DNA of 5,113 bases, taken from assembly GCA_900549345.1 (NCBI GenBank), contig UROC01000100.1:1-5113 (forward strand). Direction: 5' to 3'. The stretch's first letter is position 1. Every line of letters begins with the position of its first letter. Below the pieces are notes generated by a model. The model was not told the origin of the DNA and made no database searches. It was given only the letters and a program-made list of their open reading frames with translations. Both the position numbers and the translations under genes were made by a program. Of this stretch, positions 1 through 5,113 are shown piece after piece. Source of the DNA: an uncultured Collinsella sp. (lineage in GTDB: Bacteria; Actinomycetota; Coriobacteriia; Coriobacteriales; Coriobacteriaceae).

Positions 1-43
1 GGGACCACAACCCGTCGCTCTAGCCAACTGAGCTACACCCACC
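1..43 (-). tRNA. tRNA-His (GTG anticodon), 3' part cut by window edge
   Basis: Read on the minus strand, this stretch gives a 7-base acceptor strand, U8-A9, a D-arm with GCTC/GAGC stem and an AGTTGG loop, and an anticodon stem ACGGG/CCC. The 7-base anticodon loop is TTGTGGT, which places anticodon GTG (His) at 34-36. The base before G1 (position 43, read as G) supplies the extra 5' G-1 that histidyl-tRNA synthetase recognises, so it is genome-encoded here. The rest of the anticodon stem, the variable loop, the T-arm and the acceptor 3' strand lie outside the window. The anticodon and the G-1 agree with each other, so the identity is secure. Confidence 0.93.
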
Positions 44-69
44 GTGTCCTGTGCGCTTCGCGCTCGACT

Positions 70-98
70 ATTATTGCAAGGAACGCCACGCGATGCAA
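70..98 (-). promoter_or_regulatory. Probable sigma70-type promoter of tRNA-His
   Basis: On the minus strand, TTGCAT (98-93) is followed after 17 bp by AATAAT (75-70). The -10 box matches consensus at 5 of 6 positions and the -35 box at 3 of 6. The expected start site is near 62, about 20 nt before the tRNA 5' end, which is a usual leader length for a tRNA. The prediction comes from the sequence alone. Confidence 0.5.
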
Positions 99-105
99 GC
101 CCCAA

Positions 106-124
106 TTTTCAAGAATTTTGAAAA
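106..124. repeat. AT-rich perfect dyad upstream of the aminotransferase
   Basis: TTTTCAA (106-112) and TTGAAAA (118-124) are exact reverse complements separated by the 5-base spacer GAATT, which is itself nearly palindromic. A further TTTTTCAAG copy follows at 128-136, so the TTCAA half-site occurs repeatedly. The dyad sits between the divergent tRNA-His promoter and the aminotransferase gene, where an operator or an UP-like element would be plausible. No convincing -35/-10 pair for the plus-strand gene could be placed around it. It could also be chance in an AT-rich spacer. Confidence 0.45.
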
Positions 125-197
125 GAGTTTTTCAAGCGCGTTTCGAGCAATTCCCACCGGTTTCATAGGAGTAAACTTGCCCCACTGCAAATGCTCG

Positions 198-203
198 AAA
201 GGA
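198..203 (+). promoter_or_regulatory. Ribosome binding site fixing the aminotransferase start
   Basis: AAAGGA lies 5 nt before the ATG at 209. The in-frame ATG at 191 has no purine-rich site at proper spacing; the nearest GGAG, around 168-171, is about 20 nt away. The 209 start is therefore preferred, which removes six residues from the longest possible frame. Confidence 0.75.
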
Positions 204-208
204 CAAGC

Positions 209-1390
209 ATGAAAGAACTCTCCAACCGTACGGCAACGTTTACCGATTCGGTCATCCGCCGCATGACGCGCATCTCCAATAAGTATGGCGCCGTCAACCT
301 GTCGCAGGGCTTCCCCGACTTCGATCCCCCGGCGCAGCTGCTCAACAGCCTGAGCGCCATCGCCAGCGACCCCAAGCCGCTCTATCACCAGTACTCCATC
401 ACCTGGGGCTCCCAGGCCATGCGTGAGGCGCTTGCCGCCAAGCAGGAGCACTTTATGGGCATGCCGATCAACCCCAACGAGAACATCGTGGTCACCTGCG
501 GCTCCACCGAGGCCATGATGGCCGCCATGATGACGGTCACAAACCCCGGCGACAAGGTCGTCATTTTCTCGCCGTTCTACGAGAACTACGGCGCCGACAC
601 GATCCTCTCGGGTGCCGAGCCCATCTACGTGCCGCTCAACCCGCCCACCTTTGACTTTGACCGTGAGGTCCTGGAGGCGGCCTTCCGCGACAACGATCCC
701 AAGGCAATCGTCCTATGCAACCCGTCCAACCCCTGTGGCAAGGTCTTTACGCGCGAGGAGCTCACTTTTATTGCCGACCTGTGCAAGAAGTGCGACGCCT
801 ACTGCATCACCGACGAGGTGTACGAGCACATCGTCTACGCGCCCCACGAGCATGTGTACATGGCCACGCTGCCCGGCATGTTTGAGCGCACCATCAGCTG
901 CAGCTCGCTGTCCAAGACCTACTCCATCACCGGCTGGCGCCTAGGCTACACCATCGCTCCCGCCGAAATCACCGAGCGCATCAAAAAGGTCCACGACTTC
1001 CTCACCGTAGGCGCCGCCGCTCCCCTGCAAGAGGCCGTCGTCACCGCCCTCAACTTCGACGACAGTTATTACCAGGAGGTCCTCGACCTCTACACCGCCA
1101 AGCGCGACCTATTCTGTCAGGGACTCGACAGCATCGGCCTCACGCACAACGTGCCGCAGGGCGCCTACTACGTGATGATGGACATCTCTGAGTTTTGCTA
1201 TGACAGCGACCTCGACTTCTGCGAGGACCTGGCCTCAAAGGTGGGCGTGGGCGCCGTGCCCGGCTCGAGCTTCTTCCGCGAGCCCGTCAACCATCTGATT
1301 CGTTTCCACTTTGCCAAGCGAGACGAGACGCTTAACGCGGCGCTGGAGAACCTCAAGTCTCTGCGTGATAAAATCGAGCCGCGCGGGTAA
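209..1390 (+). CDS. PLP-dependent class I/II aminotransferase
   Basis: The product is 393 residues, normal for the fold-type I aspartate-aminotransferase superfamily, and complete. Visible family landmarks are GSTEA at 98-102 (PLP phosphate contact), NPSNPCGK at 171-178 (Asn174), ITDEVYE with Asp202 (pairs with the pyridine nitrogen) and Tyr205, and SLSKTYSITGWRLGY. In the last motif Lys236 is the Schiff-base lysine and Arg244 is eight residues on, as in aspartate aminotransferase. Arg365 in HLIRFHF matches the substrate carboxylate-binding arginine. The enzyme should be cytosolic and transfer an amino group from an amino acid to a 2-oxo acid. The tone of the sequence (YHQYSITWG near the N-terminus) fits the aspartate, methionine or kynurenine-type subgroup, but substrate cannot be read from sequence. 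It appears to be transcribed alone: the divergent neighbour is tRNA-His and a terminator follows 25 bp after the stop. No clear promoter was found upstream. Confidence 0.95.
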   Translation: MKELSNRTATFTDSVIRRMTRISNKYGAVNLSQGFPDFDPPAQLLNSLSAIASDPKPLYHQYSITWGSQAMREALAAKQEHFMGMPINPNENIVVTCGSTEAMMAAMMTVTNPGDKVVIFSPFYENYGADTILSGAEPIYVPLNPPTFDFDREVLEAAFRDNDPKAIVLCNPSNPCGKVFTREELTFIADLCKKCDAYCITDEVYEHIVYAPHEHVYMATLPGMFERTISCSSLSKTYSITGWRLGYTIAPAEITERIKKVHDFLTVGAAAPLQEAVVTALNFDDSYYQEVLDLYTAKRDLFCQGLDSIGLTHNVPQGAYYVMMDISEFCYDSDLDFCEDLASKVGVGAVPGSSFFREPVNHLIRFHFAKRDETLNAALENLKSLRDKIEPRG

Positions 1391-1414
1391 GGACGGTCAG
1401 TAACTAAAGGCACT

Positions 1415-1456
1415 AAAGAAACCTCGTGAACCCGTTGGGCCACGAGGTTTCTTTTT
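1415..1456 (+). terminator. Strong intrinsic terminator of the aminotransferase gene
   Basis: A perfect 14-bp stem pairs AAAGAAACCTCGTG (1415-1428) with CACGAGGTTTCTTT (1441-1454). A further CCC/GGG pairing lies inside the loop, and the 3' arm runs into TTTTT. It starts 25 bp after the stop codon of the aminotransferase and isolates that gene from the fructokinase locus. Its A-rich 5' flank might allow weak activity in the other direction. Confidence 0.92.
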
Positions 1457-1485
1457 ATAGCGACCTCATTCATTTTTTAGAGCGC

Positions 1486-1491
1486 TATACT
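1486..1491 (+). promoter_or_regulatory. Candidate -10 box of the fructokinase locus
   Basis: TATACT matches the sigma70 -10 consensus at 5 of 6 positions and lies 36 bp before the fructokinase ATG, just downstream of the preceding terminator. No good -35 hexamer is present at 16-18 bp spacing, and there is no extended -10 TG. The promoter is therefore weak, activator-dependent, or wrongly placed. Confidence 0.35.
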
Positions 1492-1527
1492 TTAGTCACG
1501 GAGCAACTCGTCCCAGAGAGGAATACT

Positions 1528-2419
1528 ATGGCAGAGCAGCAGCTTATCGGAGCGCTCGAGGCCGGCGGCACCAAGATGGTCTGCGCCACGGGCTATGCAG
1601 ACGGCACGGTCCTTGAACGCGAGCAGATTGCGACCACGACCCCGTAGGAGACCGTCGAGGCCGTCAACGCATGGTTTGCCGACAAGGGCATCGCCGCGCT
1701 GGGCATCGGCGCCTTTGGCCCCACCGCAGTCAACCCTGCCTCGTCCCAATATGGCAAGATCCTGGAGACGCCCAAAACGGCATGGCGCTACTTTGACCTG
1801 CTGGGCGCCATCCAAAACGAGCTCAATATTCCCTGCGGCTACGACACCGACGTCAACGTCGCCTGCCTGGGCGAGGTCACCTTTGGTTGCGCCCAAGGCC
1901 TCACGGACGTGGTGTATCTGACCATCGGCACCGGCGTGGGCGCCGGCGTGCTTTCGGGCGGCCAGCTCGTGCACGGCATGATGCACCCCGAGGCCGGTCA
2001 CATCCTGGTCACTCGCGACCCGCGCGACACCATTGGCGAGCACAGCGGCTGCCCCTTCCACGACAACTGCCTCGAGGGCCTCATCGCCGGTCCCGGCATC
2101 AAAAAACGCTGGGGTGGCAAGAGCGCCGGAGAGATGGCCGATGACCCGGAGGCCATGGACCTGCTCGCCGGCTATCTGGCGCAGGCGCTCATGACCTACA
2201 TCCTGTGCTACGCACCGCAGAAGAACGTCATCGGTGGCGGCGTGGCCGATCACACCCCCATCGTGCCGCTCGCACGCAAGAAGTGCGCCGAGATGCTCAA
2301 CGGCTACATCGTCACGCCCGAGATGGCCGACATTGATAGCTATATCGTCAACAACAGCCTCGAGGGCAAGCAAGGGCATTATGGGCTGCCTGGCCCTGGG
2401 CGCACAGGCGCTTCAGTAG
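1528..2419 (+). pseudogene. ROK-family fructokinase, broken by an in-frame TAG and a frameshift
   Basis: The intact form would phosphorylate fructose (possibly other hexoses) with ATP in the cytosol. The ATG at 1528 has AGAGAGGA (1515-1522) 5 nt upstream. Landmarks, counting the stop as residue 40, are the phosphate-binding GALEAGGTK (8-16), GIGAFGP, DTDVNVA (106-112, catalytic Asp108), TIGTGVGAG (132-140) and the PEAGH/CPFHDNC zinc-site residues His158, Cys175, His178 and Cys181. These features fit the GmuE/YdhR-type fructokinase branch. Codon 40 is TAG (1645-1647), between TTTP and ETVEAV. At 2374-2376, GGG has one G too many: removing it restores GIMGCLALGAQALQ and a stop at 2417-2419, giving about 296 residues, the usual family length. 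As read, the frame instead runs to a stop at 2503-2505 with an unrelated tail. No well-placed restart follows the TAG. All other key residues are intact, so decay is recent or the lesions are sequence errors. Confidence 0.85.
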
Positions 2420-2508
2420 CAGACGCACCCACAGGGCGTGGCGCGCCCGGCAAATCCGACCTACGGAACGACGCCACCACGCCTCATATAAGCCCTCAAA
2501 TATAAAAG

Positions 2509-2548
2509 GCCGCCTAGGACCAAACAATACGTCCTAGGCGGCTTTTTT
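2509..2548. terminator. Bidirectional terminator between convergent genes
   Basis: A perfect 12-bp stem pairs GCCGCCTAGGAC (2509-2520) with GTCCTAGGCGGC (2531-2542) around a 10-base loop. It is followed by six T on the plus strand, and by C then TTTT on the minus strand (2508-2504). It can therefore end both the plus-strand fructokinase transcript and the minus-strand VanZ operon. The VanZ stop codon and its last two Ala codons lie inside the stem. Confidence 0.93.
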
Positions 2549-2983
2549 GGCGCGCATCAGCGGCCGTAAGAGATATCGGAGCACAACGCCCGTTGCCGCT
2601 CCACAGCAGTCGATCATCACATCGGTGATCATGCCGGCGCGTCCCGGCACAAAGAGCTGAATTGTCTCGTCGATCGAGGGAATCAGCAGCAGGAACACCG
2701 CCGTGGGCAGCAGCACGTCAAAGGTGCGCCGCCCCTCATAATCAAAGGCATGCGTTGCCAGGATGCCGAGCACCATATACTCGGTAAAATGCGCGCACTT
2801 ACGAACAACAAAGTTGGTCACCCATTCATATGGAAGTCCCACGCCGTGCAGGAAACCGCGGATAGCTTCCATGACCGTTAGGCTCAGTGAGCCCGACCCC
2901 GAGCCGGGAACCAGCGAATTGCCCCAGATCAAGAGCGCCATCAGGCAGGTCACGACCGCCCATTTTCGATTGATCTTAACCAT
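2534..2983 (-). CDS. VanZ-family membrane protein
   Basis: This is a 149-residue, mostly hydrophobic protein. Likely membrane segments are near residues 8-22, 66-80, 88-103 and 120-138. VanZ-family signatures are clear: RKCAHFTEYMVLG (61-73) and DETIQLFVPGRAGMITDV (105-122). The founding VanZ gives low-level teicoplanin resistance, but most homologues have no known role, so resistance should not be assumed. The ATG at 2983 lies 7 bp after the stop of the upstream gene. Its best ribosome site, GGAGG (3000-2996), lies inside the end of that gene at 12-nt spacing, which suggests translational coupling. The short C-terminal tail RAKKAA is encoded partly by the terminator hairpin and its A/T tract. 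It is the second and apparently last gene of the operon. Confidence 0.9.
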   Translation of the reverse strand: MVKINRKWAVVTCLMALLIWGNSLVPGSGSGSLSLTVMEAIRGFLHGVGLPYEWVTNFVVRKCAHFTEYMVLGILATHAFDYEGRRTFDVLLPTAVFLLLIPSIDETIQLFVPGRAGMITDVMIDCCGAATGVVLRYLLRPLMRAKKAA

Positions 2984-2990
2984 GCAGAAG

Positions 2991-4391
2991 TTATGCCTCC
3001 GCGCGGAGCGGCGCGAAGCTGGCGGTACCGCCCTCGATAACGCTCAGATAGGCACGGCCCGTACGCTTGGCGGTAGAGGACTGCAGGCGCTCGATCTCTT
3101 CCTCGAGGATCTGATTGACGCGCTCGTGACGACGATTTTCCATAATGCCGGCGGCAATAGCCTCGGCCCGCTCGATGCCCTCTCGCGAGATACGGGCGGT
3201 ATCCTCGGGGAACACAGCGCTGTGACGGCCGACATAGGCGGGGGCAGCAGGCTGAGGGGCAGCGACGGGAGCGGGGGCTGCAACAGGAGCAGGCTCGTCA
3301 ATCTCATCCAGAATCGCGGTGGCGGCGGCCCACATGTCCTCGTGGCCCGAGTAATCGGCCATGGGGACATCAACCTCGAGCGAGGCATCCGGAAGGTCGC
3401 CGGTGTCGATGCGATCTTGGGCATCAATCGATGCGGTGATGGCTGCAGGCTCATCGAGGTCATCGAGATCGATGTCCGCGGCACCGGAAATGATAGGCAT
3501 GCTGGCGAGGTTTGCGTTGTACGGCGCAGCCTCAGCCGCCTGCTGCTGGGCAGGAGCGCCCCAAAGCGAGCTTTCGGCGGCACGGCGGGCGGCAACGGCC
3601 TCCTCGTCCGCGGTCATGTCTTCATCAACGTACGAATTATCGGCAGAAGCGTTCGCGTCCGCCGAGGTAGCGCTGTAGGCGTTATTGGCTGCCGCGTTGG
3701 CAACGAGTGCCACGAAAGCCGCCGTGCTGCCCGCAGGGGCGGCCTGGGAGCCCGACACGGCACGCGCCGCGGCGGCGATGTCGTCGCGATTGAAGGAGCC
3801 GGTCTGCCCGCCGTTGGTGAGCTCGTCGATGGCGACTTGATAGACGTCGCGCGAGCGTGCAGGGTCGCAGCTAACCGGCGAATCGTCGTCGAGCATGCTG
3901 TCGATCATGGACCAAGCCTCGGCCTCGTCCATAGCATCTGCGGCTCGAGCGATGGTAGGGACACCATCATCGGCATGACGGCGCTGGAACGCACCAGTCA
4001 GGCCGGAAAGGAATGCCGAGGTAGACTGCTCCGACTGAGCCTGAGAAGCAGAAGCCGCAGCGTACGGAATCGCATCCTGCTGCTGAGCTGGAATCGAGGC
4101 GGTCTTGAACTCGCTTTGATGCTGATTGAGATTGGCGGCACCGCCCATGGCATCGGGCTGGAACAGACGCTCTTCACGCTGCGCACGATACTCGGAGATA
4201 CCCAGCGAGGCGGCATAGATGCCCACGCCCGCCACCGCACCGACGGCAAAGGGAACAGCGCCCGCGACAACCGTCTCGTTGACCGACGAGAACGGCAGCG
4301 TCGCGGCATACATCACCACGGGGGCGGCAAGGCCGATCCCGCAGGAAAGTCCGGCAAGGACTGCTCGTTGTGTTGCATCAGAAGAAGCCAT
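2991..4391 (-). CDS. Uncharacterised membrane-anchored protein with long acidic/Ala-rich linker
   Basis: I do not recognise a family for this 466-residue protein. Two hydrophobic segments (about 11-31 and 41-63) form an N-terminal hairpin, followed by a basic patch EYRAQREER (67-75). By the positive-inside rule both ends should be cytoplasmic. Residues 80-400 look largely disordered: rich in Ala, Asp, Gln and Ser, with a Pro/Ala stretch at 368-385. Residues 400-440 are charged and helical (ISREGIERAEAI through EEEIERLQ), a likely short coiled coil, and the end is a less biased tail with YLSVIEGG. Two stretches share a W-x6-L-D-[DE] pattern (Trp160 and Trp354). The start is the ATG at 4391, because GGGGAG lies 5 nt upstream; a TTG nine codons earlier has no such site. 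It is the first gene of an operon with the VanZ-like gene. A membrane-tethered scaffold or partner-binding role is possible but is inference only. Confidence 0.88.
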   Translation of the reverse strand: MASSDATQRAVLAGLSCGIGLAAPVVMYAATLPFSSVNETVVAGAVPFAVGAVAGVGIYAASLGISEYRAQREERLFQPDAMGGAANLNQHQSEFKTASIPAQQQDAIPYAAASASQAQSEQSTSAFLSGLTGAFQRRHADDGVPTIARAADAMDEAEAWSMIDSMLDDDSPVSCDPARSRDVYQVAIDELTNGGQTGSFNRDDIAAAARAVSGSQAAPAGSTAAFVALVANAAANNAYSATSADANASADNSYVDEDMTADEEAVAARRAAESSLWGAPAQQQAAEAAPYNANLASMPIISGAADIDLDDLDEPAAITASIDAQDRIDTGDLPDASLEVDVPMADYSGHEDMWAAATAILDEIDEPAPVAAPAPVAAPQPAAPAYVGRHSAVFPEDTARISREGIERAEAIAAGIMENRRHERVNQILEEEIERLQSSTAKRTGRAYLSVIEGGTASFAPLRAEA

Positions 4392-4394
4392 GAG

Positions 4395-4402
4395 CTCTCC
4401 CC
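4395..4402 (-). promoter_or_regulatory. Ribosome binding site fixing the start at 4391
   Basis: On the minus strand GGGGAGAG (4402-4395) places GGGGAG 5 nt before the ATG at 4391-4389. This strong site decides against the in-frame TTG at 4418-4416. Confidence 0.8.
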
Positions 4403-4448
4403 ATCTTCCAGCACCCAAATCGCATCATTAAGTTGGCTGCGCGAGAGA

Positions 4449-4500
4449 AGATGAAGCGGGACATGCGTCCCAAAGCAACGGTATATGGTTCGTTTCATCT
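4449..4500 (-). other. Possible structured leader RNA element
   Basis: Within the leader of the anchored-protein gene, AGATGAA (minus 4500-4494) can pair perfectly with TTCATCT (4455-4449). Enclosed by this 7-bp stem are a GGGAC/GTCCC hairpin with a GCAT loop (4471-4458) and a weaker ACG/CGT pairing around a TATA-like stretch (4477-4493). The layout resembles a small three-way junction. It matches no riboswitch class I can recognise, and pairings of this size can arise by chance in 130 nt. Confidence 0.3.
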
Positions 4501-4528
4501 GCGTTTTCCGTCGCGAAGCTTAAAAGTT

Positions 4529-4557
4529 ATTATGCGAAACCGACCCTCCGATTGCAA
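4529..4557 (-). promoter_or_regulatory. Sigma70-type promoter of the anchored-protein/VanZ operon
   Basis: On the minus strand TTGCAA (4557-4552) and CATAAT (4534-4529) are separated by exactly 17 bp, matching consensus at 4 of 6 and 5 of 6 positions. The start would fall near 4522, leaving an untranslated leader of about 130 nt before the ATG at 4391. It lies downstream of both rho terminators, so the operon is probably transcribed independently of rho. Confidence 0.6.
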
Positions 4558-4609
4558 GCGGCGATGTCGGATTGAAACGGGAAACCTGCTGTTCGTCAGT
4601 CTTACAGTC

Positions 4610-4632
4610 AAAAATAAGCGCGGAGCGGCGCT
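4610..4632 (-). terminator. Second, weaker terminator-like hairpin after rho
   Basis: On the minus strand a 5-bp GC stem, AGCGC (4632-4628) with GCGCT (4621-4617), has a 6-base loop and is followed by TATTTTT. It lies directly downstream of the main rho terminator and may act as a backup. The stem is short, so confidence is limited. Confidence 0.4.
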
Positions 4633-4636
4633 ATGG

Positions 4637-4668
4637 AAAAGGGCCGAGGCTCAAAGCCCCGACCCTTT
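4637..4668 (-). terminator. Intrinsic terminator of rho
   Basis: Read on the minus strand, AAAGGG pairs with CCCTTT at the base and GGCT with AGCC at the top around a tri-base loop. Together they give a stem of about 14 bp with two mismatches, ending in TTTT (4640-4637). It begins about 38 nt after the rho stop codon. Confidence 0.75.
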
Positions 4669-4705
4669 ATCGCATTGATGACTATCGCTGCGCGCGGATG
4701 ACAAC

Positions 4706-5113
4706 CTAGAACGTCTGCTCGTAGTCGCTGTGTTTTTTGGCCGAACGCACCAGGAACTCCTGGTTGGTGTTGGTGCCCTTAAGACCCTTGATAAACGATG
4801 CGGCCGCGCGCTCGGTGTTGTTCATGCCTGCAAGAATGCGACGCAGACCAAAGACAAACGGACGCATCTGCTCGTCGACCAACAGGTCCTCGTTACGCGT
4901 ACCGGAGGCAACGGGGTCGATAGCCGGGAAGATGCGGCGGTCGGCCAGGTCGCGGTCGAGCTTAAGCTCCATGTTGCCGGTGCCCTTGAACTCCTCGAAG
5001 ATGACCTCGTCCATCTTCGAGCCCGTGTCCACCAGGGCTGAGGCCAGGATGGTCAGGCTACCGCCGTGCTCGATGTTGCGCGCAGCGCCCAGGAATCGCT
5101 TCGGCGGGTAGAG
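4706..5113 (-). CDS. rho: Transcription termination factor Rho, C-terminal part (5' end outside window)
   Basis: The visible 135 residues are the end of the hexameric RNA-dependent ATPase that terminates transcription. The frame is open to the window edge, beginning LYPPKRFLGAARNIEHGGSL. Next come the R-loop TGSKMD (30-35, Lys33 corresponding to E. coli Lys326), the diagnostic DEVIFEEFKGTGNMEL, then RRIFPAID and SGTRNEDLL. Arg60 and Arg73 match E. coli Arg353 and Arg366, the latter being the arginine finger, and the spacing between these residues is the same as in E. coli. The C-terminal tail after Arg73 is about nine residues longer than in E. coli. The Walker A and B motifs, the Q-loop and the RNA-binding N-terminal domain (often carrying a long insertion in actinobacteria) lie outside the window. 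The stop is TAG at 4708-4706. Confidence 0.97.
   Translation of the reverse strand, partial: LYPPKRFLGAARNIEHGGSLTILASALVDTGSKMDEVIFEEFKGTGNMELKLDRDLADRRIFPAIDPVASGTRNEDLLVDEQMRPFVFGLRRILAGMNNTERAAASFIKGLKGTNTNQEFLVRSAKKHSDYEQTF

Noticed and set aside
137..190. Possible promoter for the aminotransferase (TAAACT at 172-177 or CATAGG at 164-169)
   Set aside because: Neither has an acceptable -35 hexamer at 16-18 bp; the matches are no better than chance.
1492..2379. 295-codon minus-strand open frame opposite the fructokinase
   Set aside because: Although unbroken while the sense frame is broken, it shows no family features, and the sense strand carries unmistakable ROK motifs over its whole length. 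It is an antisense shadow of a GC-rich gene.
2534..2983. Glycopeptide resistance determinant
   Set aside because: VanZ-family membership is clear, but no vanHAX or vanRS-type genes are nearby and most family members are not linked to resistance.
2763..4454. 563-codon plus-strand open frame opposite the anchored-protein gene, longer than that gene
   Set aside because: Its product is Arg/Gly/His-rich without any recognisable domain and runs across the start of the VanZ gene. The opposite strand has a strong ribosome site, a promoter, membrane segments and an operon layout. Long antisense frames are common opposite GC-rich, Ala-rich genes.
4313..4498. 61-codon upstream frame overlapping the start of the anchored-protein gene
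   Set aside because: It begins in the leader and overlaps the main gene out of frame, but has only a weak GGAAA site and no recognisable product, so a regulatory upstream frame is not supported.
4433..4678. 81-codon plus-strand frame in the spacer between rho and the operon
   Set aside because: No ribosome site, Lys/Arg-rich random-looking product, and it runs through both rho terminators.

Overview
This is ordinary chromosomal DNA from a GC-rich bacterium with strong Shine-Dalgarno sites and intrinsic terminators with T-runs. The actinobacterial-looking protein sequences and codon use point to a Coriobacteriia-type organism (Collinsella-like). That placement is an inference from general appearance, not from a database match. 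No prophage, transposon, CRISPR array or defence locus is visible.

Layout, left to right. Positions 1-43 hold the 5' part of a minus-strand tRNA-His, cut by the window edge, with a promoter at 70-98. An AT-rich spacer with a near-perfect dyad follows. A plus-strand class I/II PLP aminotransferase (209-1390) comes next and ends at a strong terminator. A plus-strand ROK-family fructokinase (1528-2419) follows. Its reading frame is broken twice, by an in-frame TAG at codon 40 and by one extra G near the C-terminus, so it is called a pseudogene unless these are sequence errors. A bidirectional terminator (2509-2548) separates it from a convergent minus-strand operon.

That operon consists of an unrecognised 466-residue membrane-anchored protein (2991-4391) and a VanZ-family membrane protein (2534-2983), only 7 bp apart. 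It has a good sigma70-type promoter at 4529-4557 and a leader of about 130 nt that may be structured. Further right, still on the minus strand, lies the 3' end of rho (4706-5113, continuing beyond the window), followed by two tandem terminator-like hairpins.

The genes are functionally separate: amino-acid metabolism, sugar phosphorylation, envelope or membrane proteins of unknown role, and transcription termination. The most interesting items are the doubly broken fructokinase and the uncharacterised anchored protein, which has a long acidic/Ala-rich linker, a repeated Trp/Leu-Asp motif and a helical C-terminus, and is coupled to a VanZ-like partner.
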